Of a stretch of DNA of 25,011 nt, positions 1-7,866 are shown in pieces (the first letter of the stretch is position 1; each line of letters opens with the position of its first letter). This DNA comes from Pseudomonadota bacterium (GTDB lineage: Bacteria > Pseudomonadota > Gammaproteobacteria > Steroidobacterales > Steroidobacteraceae). The notes below the pieces were generated by a model. That model did not search any database and was not told where the DNA came from. It saw only the letters and a list, made by a program, of their open reading frames with translations. The position numbers were made by a program, and so were the translations under genes. Location: contig JAEZCR010000014.1 of NCBI GenBank assembly GCA_023433465.1, positions 1 to 25,011 on the forward strand. Direction: 5' to 3'.

Positions 1-28
1 AAGGAGTTGTCGGGTATGTAGCGCCGCG
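1..28. other. Window-edge stretch with no assignable gene
   Basis: These bases precede the first hairpin. In plus frame 1 a TAG stop occurs at 19-21 after six codons, so this could be the last few codons of a gene entering from the left. Six codons cannot identify a family, and the stop may be coincidental. Nothing else is visible here. Confidence 0.15.
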
Positions 29-90
29 GGGGACAGACTCTATGTCTGTCCCCTCGCCTCGACCCGGGGACGGACTTCAAGTCCGTCCCC
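29..90. repeat. Pair of REP-like palindromic hairpins
   Basis: Two near-identical perfect inverted repeats stand in tandem. The first is GGGGACAGAC at 29-38 and GTCTGTCCCC at 44-53 around a 5-base loop. The second is GGGGACGGAC at 66-75 and GTCCGTCCCC at 81-90, with the loop TTCAA able to add one more pair. The GGGGAC start and paired layout resemble REP/BIME elements that RAYT-type transposases mobilise in many proteobacteria. No such transposase is present in the window. They lie just beyond the stop of the minus-strand YceI lipoprotein, so they could also act as its transcript end, although no T-run follows. Confidence 0.65.
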
Positions 91-103
91 TCATCTTTCC
101 TGA

Positions 104-805
104 CTACTCCCGCGCGGTGACCTCGAACCTCACGCGCAGGTCGTCCAGCACCACGAGCGTCCCGAGCGCGACCGCGAACGGCTTGAGTCCGAGGTCGGAC
201 TGCTTGAGCGGAAATTCGCCGCGCGCAATGAGCTGACCATCGGATCGTTCGACTTCGACCGGCACGCGCACCAGCCGGGCCTGATCCTTGATCGTGATCT
301 CCACGCCGGCCTCGAACGCCGTCGCGGTCGGCGCGACGTCCATCGCGCGCAGCCGGATGGTCGGGTAACGCGCCGCATCGAGCAGCGCTTCCGAGATCAG
401 GTTGTTGCGTGTGCCTTCGCGCGCGCTTTGCGGAACGCCCGGCGGAAAATCCGGCCCCGCCTGCTCGCGCAGCGCGGGCTCGTCTATGGTGAGCTGGTCC
501 ACGGGGAAGCTGATGTCGAAGCGCGTCTGCAGCAGGTCGTCCGTCACGTGGACGACTCCCTCGAGATGGCGCGATGCGATGACGTGGTTGTGTCCGAGCC
601 GCGCCATCGCGCCGCCCCGGTATGCGAATACCTGGAGCAGGGACTCCTCCGGAACGACATGGTATTCCCGGGCTCCAGGGAACGGCGCTCCCGGCTCGGT
701 CATTGGTACTGCCTCGGGCGCGGGCGCCTTCGCGGGAGGGCTTGTCTGACACGAGGCGAGCCCCAATAGCGTGAGGCCCGCGAGCAGGACACGAAAAACG
801 TTCAA
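104..805 (-). CDS. YceI family lipoprotein
   Basis: The 233-residue product begins with a short basic-hydrophobic segment ending in the lipobox LASC (Cys about residue 19), so it should be a lipid-anchored envelope protein. The rest reads as a YceI-like lipocalin fold, including the GHNH motif after the first strands and a C-terminal pattern of alternating hydrophobic strands. YceI proteins bind isoprenoid-type lipids, but the ligand here is unknown. I chose the TTG start because GGGAGG lies just upstream and the signal peptide then has normal length. An in-frame ATG at 847 would add 14 residues and is the main alternative. The gene diverges from the cytochrome b561/YceI unit, so two YceI proteins flank one cytochrome b561. 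Confidence 0.8.
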   Translation of the reverse strand: MNVFRVLLAGLTLLGLASCQTSPPAKAPAPEAVPMTEPGAPFPGAREYHVVPEESLLQVFAYRGGAMARLGHNHVIASRHLEGVVHVTDDLLQTRFDISFPVDQLTIDEPALREQAGPDFPPGVPQSAREGTRNNLISEALLDAARYPTIRLRAMDVAPTATAFEAGVEITIKDQARLVRVPVEVERSDGQLIARGEFPLKQSDLGLKPFAVALGTLVVLDDLRVRFEVTARE

Positions 806-864
806 ACTGCCTCCCGGGAACTTGTTGCGCGACTGGCAGGTACTCATGCCCGATCGTCCTGATT

Positions 865-893
865 TTGACCGCGGGGTTTTACGTGGATAGCTT
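865..893 (+). promoter_or_regulatory. Possible sigma-70 promoter for cytochrome b561 unit
   Basis: TTGACC at 865-870 matches five of six bases of the -35 consensus. A weak -10 (TAGCTT, 888-893) follows after 17 bases. A start about seven bases later would fall at or next to the ATG at 900, and no Shine-Dalgarno sequence precedes that ATG, so the transcript could be leaderless. The -10 match is poor, so this is a weak call. Confidence 0.3.
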
Positions 894-899
894 ACAGAC

Positions 900-1454
900 A
901 TGACGTTTCGTAACACGACGGTCGCATGGGGTTCCTTGTCCAAGGCGCTGCATTGGCTGATCGTGCTGCTGATCATCAACCAGTGGGTGATCATCAGTCG
1001 CGCGGAAAACCTGCCTCGCGGCCCCGCGTTGATCGAAGCGCTCGCGTGGCACAAGTCGTTCGGCATCACGATCCTCGCGCTCGCGGTCATCCGGCTCGTA
1101 TGGCGGTGGCTGAACCCGACGCCGGACCTGACTACCGTCACCAGGCCGTGGGAACGCCACCTCGCACGCGTTTCGCACTTCGTGCTGTACGCGCTGCTGT
1201 TCGCGATTCCGCTCACGGGCTGGATGATGTCATCCGCGCGCAATTTTCCGGTGAGCTGGTTCAGGTTGGTCCAACTACCCGATCTCGTGGAGCCTTCGCA
1301 ATCGGCGTACGAACTGCTGCACTCGCTGCATGGCCAGCTCAACGTCGCGCTGGCCGCGGTGGCGTTGCTGCACATCGCTGGTGCGCTCAAACACCACTTC
1401 ATCGACAGGAACGACGTCCTCAGGCGGATGTTGCCGTTCACGGGACCGAAATGA
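900..1454 (+). CDS. Cytochrome b561 family membrane protein
   Basis: This 184-residue protein has four hydrophobic helices and the bis-heme His arrangement of the bacterial CybB/YodB-type b561 family. Histidines sit near residue 18 (KALHW), near 50 (AWHKS), in the third helix (RVSHF), and in the last helix (LLHIAGALKHH). The family transfers electrons across or within the inner membrane, probably from quinol. Its length matches the usual 175-190 residues. The stop overlaps the start of the following YceI gene (ATGA at 1451-1454), so the two are translationally coupled. Cytochrome b561/YceI pairing is a common arrangement in proteobacteria. No clear ribosome binding site precedes the start. 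Confidence 0.88.
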   Translation: MTFRNTTVAWGSLSKALHWLIVLLIINQWVIISRAENLPRGPALIEALAWHKSFGITILALAVIRLVWRWLNPTPDLTTVTRPWERHLARVSHFVLYALLFAIPLTGWMMSSARNFPVSWFRLVQLPDLVEPSQSAYELLHSLHGQLNVALAAVALLHIAGALKHHFIDRNDVLRRMLPFTGPK

Positions 1455-2056
1455 GGCTCATGACAAACTACCTCGCGGCGCTCGGCGCCAGTTTCATCGC
1501 GTCCGGCGCGTGGGCGGCGGAGCCCGGCAAGAGCCCGGATCCGGCGACAATGCCGCAGTACCGCAGCGGGGCAGCCAGCACGCTGACGTTCACATTCGAC
1601 CAGGCGGGCGCGGCGAGCCAGGGCAAGTTCGGGCAGTTCACGGTCGAGATGGCCTACGATCCAAAGAAACTCGCGCGCAGCTCGATGAAGGTGATCGTGC
1701 AGGTCGCCTCACTCGACACGCAGGACAAGGATCGCGACGCGACGCTCGCGAGCGAAGAGTTGATGGATGCCAGGCAGTTTCCGACGGCGGTCTACGTTGC
1801 GAGCTCGTTCGCTCCCGGCGCGGGCGGAAAGGTGGAAGCCGTGGGCAAACTCACGTTGCGCGGCGTCACGCGTGAACTGCGGATCCCGCTCACGATCAAG
1901 CCCGCGGCCGTCGGGCTCGAATTGAGCGGCGCGACGTCCATCAACCGGCTGGACTATGGCGTCGGCCAGGGTGAGTGGAAATCGACCGAATGGGTCGGCA
2001 ACACCGTCAAGCTCGAGTACAAGGTCGCGCTGAACAAGGCAGCCGTGGGCGGCTGA
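1451..2056 (+). CDS. Secreted YceI family protein
   Basis: The 201-residue product has an N-terminal signal peptide ending near AWAAEP, followed by a full YceI domain. Typical features are the FTFDQAG opening strand, the middle DAxQFPTA stretch, the GKLTLRGVTRE turn, and a closing segment with IxRLDYGVG. YceI proteins are periplasmic lipocalin-like carriers of isoprenoid lipids such as quinone precursors, which fits coupling to a membrane cytochrome b561. The start at 1451 overlaps the cytochrome stop. The stop overlaps the next start (TGATG at 2054-2058), so three genes form one tightly packed operon. The ligand cannot be read from the sequence. Confidence 0.88.
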   Translation: MRLMTNYLAALGASFIASGAWAAEPGKSPDPATMPQYRSGAASTLTFTFDQAGAASQGKFGQFTVEMAYDPKKLARSSMKVIVQVASLDTQDKDRDATLASEELMDARQFPTAVYVASSFAPGAGGKVEAVGKLTLRGVTRELRIPLTIKPAAVGLELSGATSINRLDYGVGQGEWKSTEWVGNTVKLEYKVALNKAAVGG

Positions 2057-2655
2057 TGGGTGCGTTCAACTCCATGAGGCGCGTGTGGATAGGCGTTGCG
2101 CTCGCGGTCTTCGTCCTCGCGTTCCATCCGGCCTGGACGGGCAGCATCAGCTGGTGGCTCCCGGGCATCTCGCTCACGATCGCGCTCGTGTTGCTGGTCG
2201 AGCCGCTGGTCCTCACCTGGGAAGTGCGCAGGCGCGGCGAGGAATTGCAGATCACGGACGAAGGCATCATGCGCAAGCTGCCGCGTGGCGGCAGCGAATA
2301 CGTCCGCTGGAGCGAGTTGCGCGAGGTTTCGATCGTCGTCACTCCCGGGGGCGAGTACGCCGAGGAATATTTCTACGTGCTCGTGGGAACGGGCACGTCG
2401 GGCGTGCTCGTCGGCCAGCGCCTCGCGGCCCGGCACGACCTGGTCTCGCACCTCGCCAAACTACCCGGGTACAACCATTCGAACATCATGTCGGCGCTGG
2501 GATCGCCCGTGAACCAGCGCTTCGTCGTGTGGCGCGCCGCGGCGCTCGAAGGCGAAGCCACCGTGCTGCCGGCGGATCGCATAGGGGGCAGCCCCCGTTT
2601 CCTGGCAAAAGGGGACAGCCCTGCCGCTGATACGGATAAATCTCGTCTGCACTGA
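2056..2655 (+). CDS. Small membrane protein with PH-like cytoplasmic domain
   Basis: I do not recognise a named gene. The 199-residue product has two hydrophobic segments near residues 9-27 and 33-53. A beta-rich stretch follows (RRGEELQITDEGI, then YVRWSELREVSI), resembling the bacterial PH-like domains of small membrane proteins. The ATG overlaps the stop of the YceI gene, so it probably belongs to the same transcript. The last 20-25 residues are low in hydrophobic pattern and are encoded by an inverted-repeat element whose second arm lies after the stop. The natural C-terminus may therefore have been replaced or extended when that element inserted. Confidence 0.6.
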   Translation: MGAFNSMRRVWIGVALAVFVLAFHPAWTGSISWWLPGISLTIALVLLVEPLVLTWEVRRRGEELQITDEGIMRKLPRGGSEYVRWSELREVSIVVTPGGEYAEEYFYVLVGTGTSGVLVGQRLAARHDLVSHLAKLPGYNHSNIMSALGSPVNQRFVVWRAAALEGEATVLPADRIGGSPRFLAKGDSPAADTDKSRLH

Positions 2656-2671
2656 CTGGAGGGCTGTCCCC
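2611..2671. repeat. Long inverted repeat of the GGGGACAG type
   Basis: GGGGACAGCCCT at 2611-2622 is perfectly complementary to AGGGCTGTCCCC at 2660-2671, around a 37-base interior. The outer GGGGACAG/CTGTCCCC arms match those of the hairpins at 29-53. A short GC palindrome (GGGGG/CCCCC, 2584-2596) lies just before it. The element begins inside the membrane-protein gene, ends 16 bases past its stop, and lies just beyond the stop of the convergent cupin gene. It may work as a bidirectional transcript end, or be a REP-type insertion. Confidence 0.6.
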
Positions 2672-2673
2672 TA

Positions 2674-3156
2674 TCAGTACGGGCTGCCGTCCTTGTGCGT
2701 GAACACCACGGCGCCGTTCACGCGCTCGAACTTCAGATCGACGTCCGAGTACACCGCCAGATCGCGGGGATCGCGGTTGCTGACCTCGAGATAGATGGCG
2801 GGCTGGTTGGATCGATTGACGAGCTGATGTCCGTCGCCGGTCTTGCCCTCCGCCGCGGCCGGAAAGCCCGCGCACGTGCCCGCGGTCAGGACCTGCTCGC
2901 CCGCGTCCGTGATCAACACGACTTCGCCTGAAAGCACGTAGATGAATTCGTCCTCGTAGGTGTGCCAGTGGCGCATGGACGATTCCTTGCCGGGCGGGAG
3001 CACGGTGTGATTGATGCCGATCTTCGTCAGACCGAGCGCATCACCGAGCCCGCGCTTCTCGCGCGGCAAGCAGCGGGAACGATAGGGCTCCGGATAGCCG
3101 CTGCCGGTGCGCGGCGTGAGCGACATGGGTTCGAGCGCGGGTTTTTTCAGACTCAT
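2674..3156 (-). CDS. Cupin domain protein
   Basis: The 160-residue product carries a single cupin barrel. The first motif reads G-x6-HWH-x4-E (His63, His65, Glu70), with YVLSGEV after it. The second motif has G..AGFPA and a later His near residue 110. These His/Glu residues form the usual metal site of the fold. No signal peptide is seen. Cupins range from enzymes to sugar-binding proteins, so no reaction can be assigned. I chose the second of two close ATGs because GAGGG lies nine bases before it; the ATG at 3162 would leave only three. It diverges from the CoA-transferase gene with about 40 bases between the starts. Confidence 0.8.
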   Translation of the reverse strand: MSLKKPALEPMSLTPRTGSGYPEPYRSRCLPREKRGLGDALGLTKIGINHTVLPPGKESSMRHWHTYEDEFIYVLSGEVVLITDAGEQVLTAGTCAGFPAAAEGKTGDGHQLVNRSNQPAIYLEVSNRDPRDLAVYSDVDLKFERVNGAVVFTHKDGSPY

Positions 3157-3195
3157 ATGCATTGACCCTCACGACATCGCAGGTAGTGTAGCGGC

Positions 3196-5403
3196 ATGCC
3201 GCAGATGTTTGATGATGTCGGGGAGATCGTCGAGGAAGCGCTGCGGCGCGTGGGCAAACGCGTGGTGCTGGCGCTGCCGCTCGGCATCGGCAAACCGAAC
3301 CTGATCGTCAACGAGTTTTTCCGCCGCGCGCGAGCCGATGCCGGACTCGACCTCACCATCATGACGGCGCTGTCCCTGCGCAAACCCACGGGTTCGAGCG
3401 ACCTCGAGCGCCGTTTCGTCGAGCCGCTGGCCGCGCGCATCTTCGGCAACTATCCGGAGCTCGACTATCTCGAAGCCGTGCGCCGCGACGAGGTGCCGCC
3501 GAACGTGCGCGTCATCGAGTTCTTCTTCGAGCCGGGATCGCTGCTGGGTTCGCGGCACGCGCAATCGCACTACCTCTCGGCAAACTACACGCACGTGGCG
3601 CGCGACACGCTCGCGCGCGGCGTCAACGTCATCGCGCACGTGGTCGCAAAACGCACGATCGGCGGCGCCACCGAGATCAGCCTCGGCAGCAATCCCGACG
3701 TCACGATCGATCTCATGCCGGAGCTCGCGAAACTGCGCGCGGCGGGCACGCCGCTGGTCGTGCTCGGCCAGGTGCATCGCGAGATGCCGTTCATGCTGGG
3801 CGCGGCCAACGTCGGCGCAGGCGCCTTCGATCTGCTGCTCGACCATTCACGCTACGACCACGACTTGTTCGCGCCGCCCAATCCGGCGCTCTCGACGGTC
3901 GATCACGCGATCGGGCTGCACGCGAGCGCGCTGGTGCGCGATGGCGGGACGCTGCAGATCGGCATTGGCGAGCTCGGCGACTCCATCGTCTACTCGCTGC
4001 TGCTGCGGCACCAGCAGAACGACGCCTGGCGCCGCGCCCTCGCCGATGCGGGCACCGAACGCGGTGCCGGGCTCATCGATGCCGTCGGCGGGCGCGCGCC
4101 GTTCGCGACCGGCCTGTTCGGCGCCACGGAGATGTTCGTCGACCAGATGCTGGACCTGTACCGCGCCGGCATCCTGCGCCGCCGGACCTACGACTATCTA
4201 CCGCTGCAGCGCGCGCTCGCGGCCAACGGCTCGAGTCCACGCGTCGACGCCGGCCTGCTCGACGGACTGCTGGCCGCGCTGCTGCACGAAAGGAAGGACG
4301 CGGTGCTCGGCGCGGACGACGTCGCCGCGCTCCGGCATGCGGGAGTTCTGCGCGGCGAAACGCGCTTCGCGGACGGCGTCATCATCTCGCCCGACGGCGC
4401 ACGCATCGGCACGGACCTCGCGGACACGAAGGTCCGCGCGGCGCTCGCGCGCGAGTGCCTCGGGCTCGAGCTGCAGAACGGCACGGTCATGCACGCGGGA
4501 TTCCTGCTCGGGCCGCGCTCGTTCTACGCGGCGCTCGGCGCGCTGGCCGAGTCGGAGCGCCGGCTCTTCGACATGCGGGGCGTGGGGTTCATCAACCAGC
4601 TCGACGGCGAGGATTACGCTTTACGCGTCGCGCAGCGTTCGCACGCGCGCTTCGTCAACACGACGATGATGCTGACGACCCTGGGTGCGGCCGTTTCCGA
4701 CGGGCTCGCCGATGGCCGCGTGGTCTCGGGAGTCGGCGGACAGCACAACTTCGTCTCGATGGCGCACGCATTGCCGGGCGCCCGTTCCGTGTTGTGCGTG
4801 CGCGCGACGCGCCGCAAGGACGGCAAGCTCCAGTCGAACGTCGTCACGGGCTACGGTCACGTCACGATTCCGCGCCACCTGCGCGACATCGCGGTCACCG
4901 AGTACGGCATCGCCGACCTGCGCGGCCGCACCGACGCCGAATGCATCGCCGCGATGATCAACATCGCCGACTCGCGCTTCCAGGACCAACTACTGACCGC
5001 GGCGAAGCGCGCCAACAAGATCGATTCGGGTTACCGCGTACCGGAGCAGTTCCGCCACAACACGCGCGAGCGCCTCGAAGAATCGTTCGCCGCGCAGCGG
5101 CGCGCAGGCCTGTTCTCCGAGTATCCCTTCGGCACGGATCTCACCCGCGAGGAGATCGATCTCGCGCGCGCCCTGCGCTGGCTGAAGGAAAACACCGCGA
5201 CTCCCGGCGCGAAGGCGATGGCAATCGCACGTTCATTCTTCGTTCGCGGAACCGACGAAGAACTCGCCTACCTGGACAGGTTGCGCCTGGGTGAGCCGGA
5301 AAACTGGCGTGAAAGCGTGACCGCCGACCTGGTCGTGCTGGCGCTGAAGAAAACCGCGCGCGAGCGCGCGGCTACTTCGCGAACAGCCGCGCAGGATCCT
5401 TGA
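3196..5403 (+). CDS. Acetyl-CoA hydrolase/transferase family protein
   Basis: This 735-residue cytoplasmic protein belongs to the class I CoA-transferase fold group. The C-terminal half shows the acetyl-CoA hydrolase/transferase C-terminal domain, with GVGGQHNF near residues 513-520, then VVTGYGHVTIP and VTEYGIADLRG. These motifs line the CoA-binding site in hydrolases and in succinyl-CoA:acetate and 4-hydroxybutyrate CoA-transferases. At 735 residues it is much longer than the 430-550 of the classic enzymes. The extra length lies in the N-terminal and middle parts. The substrate is unknown. It lies a few kilobases from acetyl-CoA synthetase, but not in an operon with it. Its last 32 bases overlap the 3' end of the convergent VOC gene. 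Confidence 0.82.
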   Translation: MPQMFDDVGEIVEEALRRVGKRVVLALPLGIGKPNLIVNEFFRRARADAGLDLTIMTALSLRKPTGSSDLERRFVEPLAARIFGNYPELDYLEAVRRDEVPPNVRVIEFFFEPGSLLGSRHAQSHYLSANYTHVARDTLARGVNVIAHVVAKRTIGGATEISLGSNPDVTIDLMPELAKLRAAGTPLVVLGQVHREMPFMLGAANVGAGAFDLLLDHSRYDHDLFAPPNPALSTVDHAIGLHASALVRDGGTLQIGIGELGDSIVYSLLLRHQQNDAWRRALADAGTERGAGLIDAVGGRAPFATGLFGATEMFVDQMLDLYRAGILRRRTYDYLPLQRALAANGSSPRVDAGLLDGLLAALLHERKDAVLGADDVAALRHAGVLRGETRFADGVIISPDGARIGTDLADTKVRAALARECLGLELQNGTVMHAGFLLGPRSFYAALGALAESERRLFDMRGVGFINQLDGEDYALRVAQRSHARFVNTTMMLTTLGAAVSDGLADGRVVSGVGGQHNFVSMAHALPGARSVLCVRATRRKDGKLQSNVVTGYGHVTIPRHLRDIAVTEYGIADLRGRTDAECIAAMINIADSRFQDQLLTAAKRANKIDSGYRVPEQFRHNTRERLEESFAAQRRAGLFSEYPFGTDLTREEIDLARALRWLKENTATPGAKAMAIARSFFVRGTDEELAYLDRLRLGEPENWRESVTADLVVLALKKTARERAATSRTAAQDP

Positions 5404-5788
5404 ACGCCTTGAACTCGAGCGCGTTGCCCGACGGGTCGTACAGGAACATCGTCGCCTGCTCGCCCACCTGACCCGCGAATCGGATGCCGGGCTCGATCTC
5501 GAAACGCGTGCCCAGGCCGCGCAGTCGCTCGGCGAGCGCATGCCAGCTATCCCATTCCATGACGATGCCGAAGTGCGGCACGGGCACGTCGTGCCCGTCG
5601 ACTTCATTGTGATGAACGTGCTTGTGTCGGGTGGGGTCGAGGTGTGCGACCACCTGGTGGCCGAAAAAATCGAAATCCACCCACTCGGAGCTGCTGCGCC
5701 CCTCGGGACAACCGAACACCCCACCGTAGAAACCGCGAGCCGCTTCGAGATCGTGAACCGGAATGGCTAGATGGAACGGCTGTGGCAT
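5372..5788 (-). CDS. VOC (glyoxalase/dioxygenase fold) protein
   Basis: The 138-residue product is a typical single-gene VOC protein made of two beta-alpha-beta-beta-beta units. It opens with FHLAIPVHDLEAARGFYGGV, the usual first strand with a metal-ligand His, and closes with FLYDPSGNALEFKAF, where the Glu is the usual last metal ligand. A histidine-rich stretch (HKHVHHNEVDGHD) lies in the middle. The family includes glyoxalases, ring-cleaving dioxygenases and resistance proteins, so the reaction is open. The ATG at 5788 fits the fold; longer in-frame versions have no VOC-like sequence. It may share a transcript with the phosphodiesterase gene upstream. Confidence 0.82.
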   Translation of the reverse strand: MPQPFHLAIPVHDLEAARGFYGGVFGCPEGRSSSEWVDFDFFGHQVVAHLDPTRHKHVHHNEVDGHDVPVPHFGIVMEWDSWHALAERLRGLGTRFEIEPGIRFAGQVGEQATMFLYDPSGNALEFKAFKDPARLFAK

Positions 5789-5799
5789 CAACGATGGAC

Positions 5800-5871
5800 T
5801 TAGAAAATCTGGGCGGCGACCTGCAGCAGAATGACTGCAACGCAAAGCGCCTTCGTGCACTTCTCGATCAT
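5800..5871 (-). CDS. Possible 23-residue membrane peptide
   Basis: A small ORF fills the gap between the phosphodiesterase stop and the VOC start. It begins 15 bases after the phosphodiesterase stop, and GGGAG lies 6-7 bases before its ATG. The peptide starts MIEKCTK and continues with an unbroken hydrophobic stretch (ALCVAVILLQVAAQIF) up to the TAA. A positively charged start plus one hydrophobic helix is typical of bacterial single-pass small proteins. No function can be named. It could be chance, because such a short ORF carries little coding evidence. Confidence 0.4.
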   Translation of the reverse strand: MIEKCTKALCVAVILLQVAAQIF

Positions 5872-5886
5872 GACCTGCTCCCTCGA

Positions 5887-7026
5887 CTAACGACCTTCCC
5901 ACCACTCATCGCGCGCGCGCACGGCGAGATCGGGATGATCGGAAAACAATCCTGTGACACCGGCGTCGAGCAGCGCGTGGATTTCCGATGCAAGGTCACC
6001 CTTCGCCGCGACGTCGTCGGACGATCTTAAAACAACTGGCAGGAATTCGTTCTCCGCCCGCAACGTCCAGGGGTGCACGCCCAAGCCTACGGCCCGGGCG
6101 CGTCGGGCGAGGCCGGTATCCTGCGCCCGGCCGCTGGCATAGTTCACGATCATGGCCTTGTGCGGCCCGATTGCGTCGACATACGCCGCCATCTCCCGCA
6201 ATCCAGCATCGCTCATGAGGTCGAGATACGAGCGCTTGTCGCCCGCTTCCACGAAGTCGGCCGGCTGCCCGTTGGGCGAGACGAGTTGCACCAGCGGCAG
6301 ATCCGTGCGGCGGCGCAGCATCCTGAGATTGGCGACCTCGAAGGACTGGATGCAGATGGGATCGCTGCGCTTCGAGTAGCCGTGTCGGCGGAGCGAGTCG
6401 AGCATCGCGTCGTCGAAATGCAGCCCCAGCTTCGCGAAATGGGTCGGGTGCTTCGTTTCCGGATACACGCCGATGCGCGGCGGCGGAGGCAGACCCGCGG
6501 CACGTGCATTGGCCGCGCGTTGCGCATCGGCGGCGGCCACGAGATCCAGAACCTCGTCGAACGTCGGGATCTGAAATACGCCGTCGTAGCGCGTATTGGC
6601 GCGGCGCAGCTCCGGTAGCCGCTCGCGCGCGCGCAGGGATTTCAGCTCGGCGAGCGTGAAATCCTCCGTGAACCAGCCGGTGATCGATTCGCCGTCGATG
6701 ATTTTCGTCGCACGCCGGGCCGCGTACTCGGGGCGCGAGGCGACATCCGTCGTGCCGCCGATTTCGTTCTCGTGGCGGGCGAGCAGGACACCGTCCTTCG
6801 AGATCACGAGATCGGGTTCGACGTAGTCCGCACCCTGCTGGATGGCGATGAAATACCCGGCGAGCGTGTGTTCGGGCACGTACCCGCTGGCCCCGCGGTG
6901 CGCTATGACAAATGGCCGGGGGTCCGCGGCGCGTCCGCTCTCGGTCATGAGAACTGTGCCCACGAACGCCAATGCGACGTAACGCCAGAATGCCCTGCGA
7001 TGCCGAGTCTGCTTGCGCTTGGACAT
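5887..7026 (-). CDS. glpQ: Periplasmic glycerophosphodiester phosphodiesterase
   Basis: The enzyme hydrolyses glycerophosphodiesters to glycerol-3-phosphate and an alcohol. The 379-residue product starts with a basic N-terminus and a hydrophobic signal peptide ending at SGRAAD near residue 35. The GDPD catalytic pattern follows: IAHRGASGYVPEHT with His43 and Arg44, Glu70 and Asp72 in YVEPDL, and His85 in LARHENE. The PEHT motif, the stretch naming a target for the whole barrel, and the length of about 380 match the periplasmic GlpQ type rather than the shorter cytoplasmic UgpQ. The gene starts head to head with the following lipoprotein gene, with 33 bases between the starts. The small hydrophobic ORF and the VOC gene lie downstream on the same strand. 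Confidence 0.88.
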   Translation of the reverse strand: MSKRKQTRHRRAFWRYVALAFVGTVLMTESGRAADPRPFVIAHRGASGYVPEHTLAGYFIAIQQGADYVEPDLVISKDGVLLARHENEIGGTTDVASRPEYAARRATKIIDGESITGWFTEDFTLAELKSLRARERLPELRRANTRYDGVFQIPTFDEVLDLVAAADAQRAANARAAGLPPPPRIGVYPETKHPTHFAKLGLHFDDAMLDSLRRHGYSKRSDPICIQSFEVANLRMLRRRTDLPLVQLVSPNGQPADFVEAGDKRSYLDLMSDAGLREMAAYVDAIGPHKAMIVNYASGRAQDTGLARRARAVGLGVHPWTLRAENEFLPVVLRSSDDVAAKGDLASEIHALLDAGVTGLFSDHPDLAVRARDEWWEGR

Positions 7027-7059
7027 CGACCGTCTCGTTCCAGCTGGGGAGTAGCGCCC

Positions 7060-7842
7060 ATGAAAACCGTTGTCGTCTGCCTGGTCGGCAGGATGGCCCG
7101 CTGCATGCGGAAGCTCAAGTCACGTGATGCGGCTTGTTTCGCGACGAGCCTTGCCATGGGCTTCGCGCTCGCGGGTTGTGCCGGCGATCCCGAGCCCGTG
7201 GTCATGGGACAGCCCACGACCCTCGCGCCGCTCAACGATTACTGCGCCGTCGCGCAGAAGGAAATCGCGTCGTCGCGCGTGCCCGCGCGCAACGTGCTCA
7301 TGAACGATTACCAGACCTTCACGCGGGCGACGCCCTCGATCAATCCGCTCGAAACGATGCAATTCGTCGGTTATGCGGACCCGCAGCGCCTCAAGGCGCG
7401 GATGATTTCCTGCAAGCTGCACAGCCCCGAGCGGATCCGGGCCGAATATGGCGCCACGGCGGCCGGCGAAGCCTCGAGCTGCGCGCGCATCAACCGTCGC
7501 ACGCTCGACGCGGTGATGGCCTCGCTCACCGACCGACAGAAAAAGAAAATGCCGTTCCAGGGCACCATCGGCGTGATGCTCGAGCCCGACCTGGTCGCGA
7601 GCAGCGAAAACGAATGGCTCGAAGCCTTCACGATGGTGGAAACCGACGCCGGCGGCACGCTGCGCATTCGGGCCAAGTCGCTTCGGGCGCGCGGCCTCAC
7701 GGCGGTGCGCAACAAGTCCACCACGGCTTCGGGACAGTATTGCCACCTGATCGCACCCGATTACCTCAAGCGCATCCTTACAGGTGAAGTGCAGCTGCCG
7801 CGGGCTGAGTTCCCCGAGCGCGCACGGTCCGCCAGCCGGTGA
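7060..7842 (+). CDS. Unknown predicted lipoprotein
   Basis: I do not recognise the family. The 260-residue product has an N-terminal hydrophobic segment ending in the lipobox FALAGC (Cys40 with this start), so it should be lipid-anchored in the envelope. The mature part is mixed alpha/beta with several cysteines (for example DYCAVAQ, ISCKLH, SSCARI, QYCHLI), which could form disulfides in the periplasm. GGGAG about nine bases before the ATG supports this start. An in-frame ATG at 7105 would give a more ordinary signal-peptide length and is possible. The gene is divergent from glpQ and is followed on the same strand by trhA after 24 bases. Confidence 0.65.
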   Translation: MKTVVVCLVGRMARCMRKLKSRDAACFATSLAMGFALAGCAGDPEPVVMGQPTTLAPLNDYCAVAQKEIASSRVPARNVLMNDYQTFTRATPSINPLETMQFVGYADPQRLKARMISCKLHSPERIRAEYGATAAGEASSCARINRRTLDAVMASLTDRQKKKMPFQGTIGVMLEPDLVASSENEWLEAFTMVETDAGGTLRIRAKSLRARGLTAVRNKSTTASGQYCHLIAPDYLKRILTGEVQLPRAEFPERARSASR

Positions 7843-7866
7843 CGAAGGGCTGATAAGCTCGGTCGC

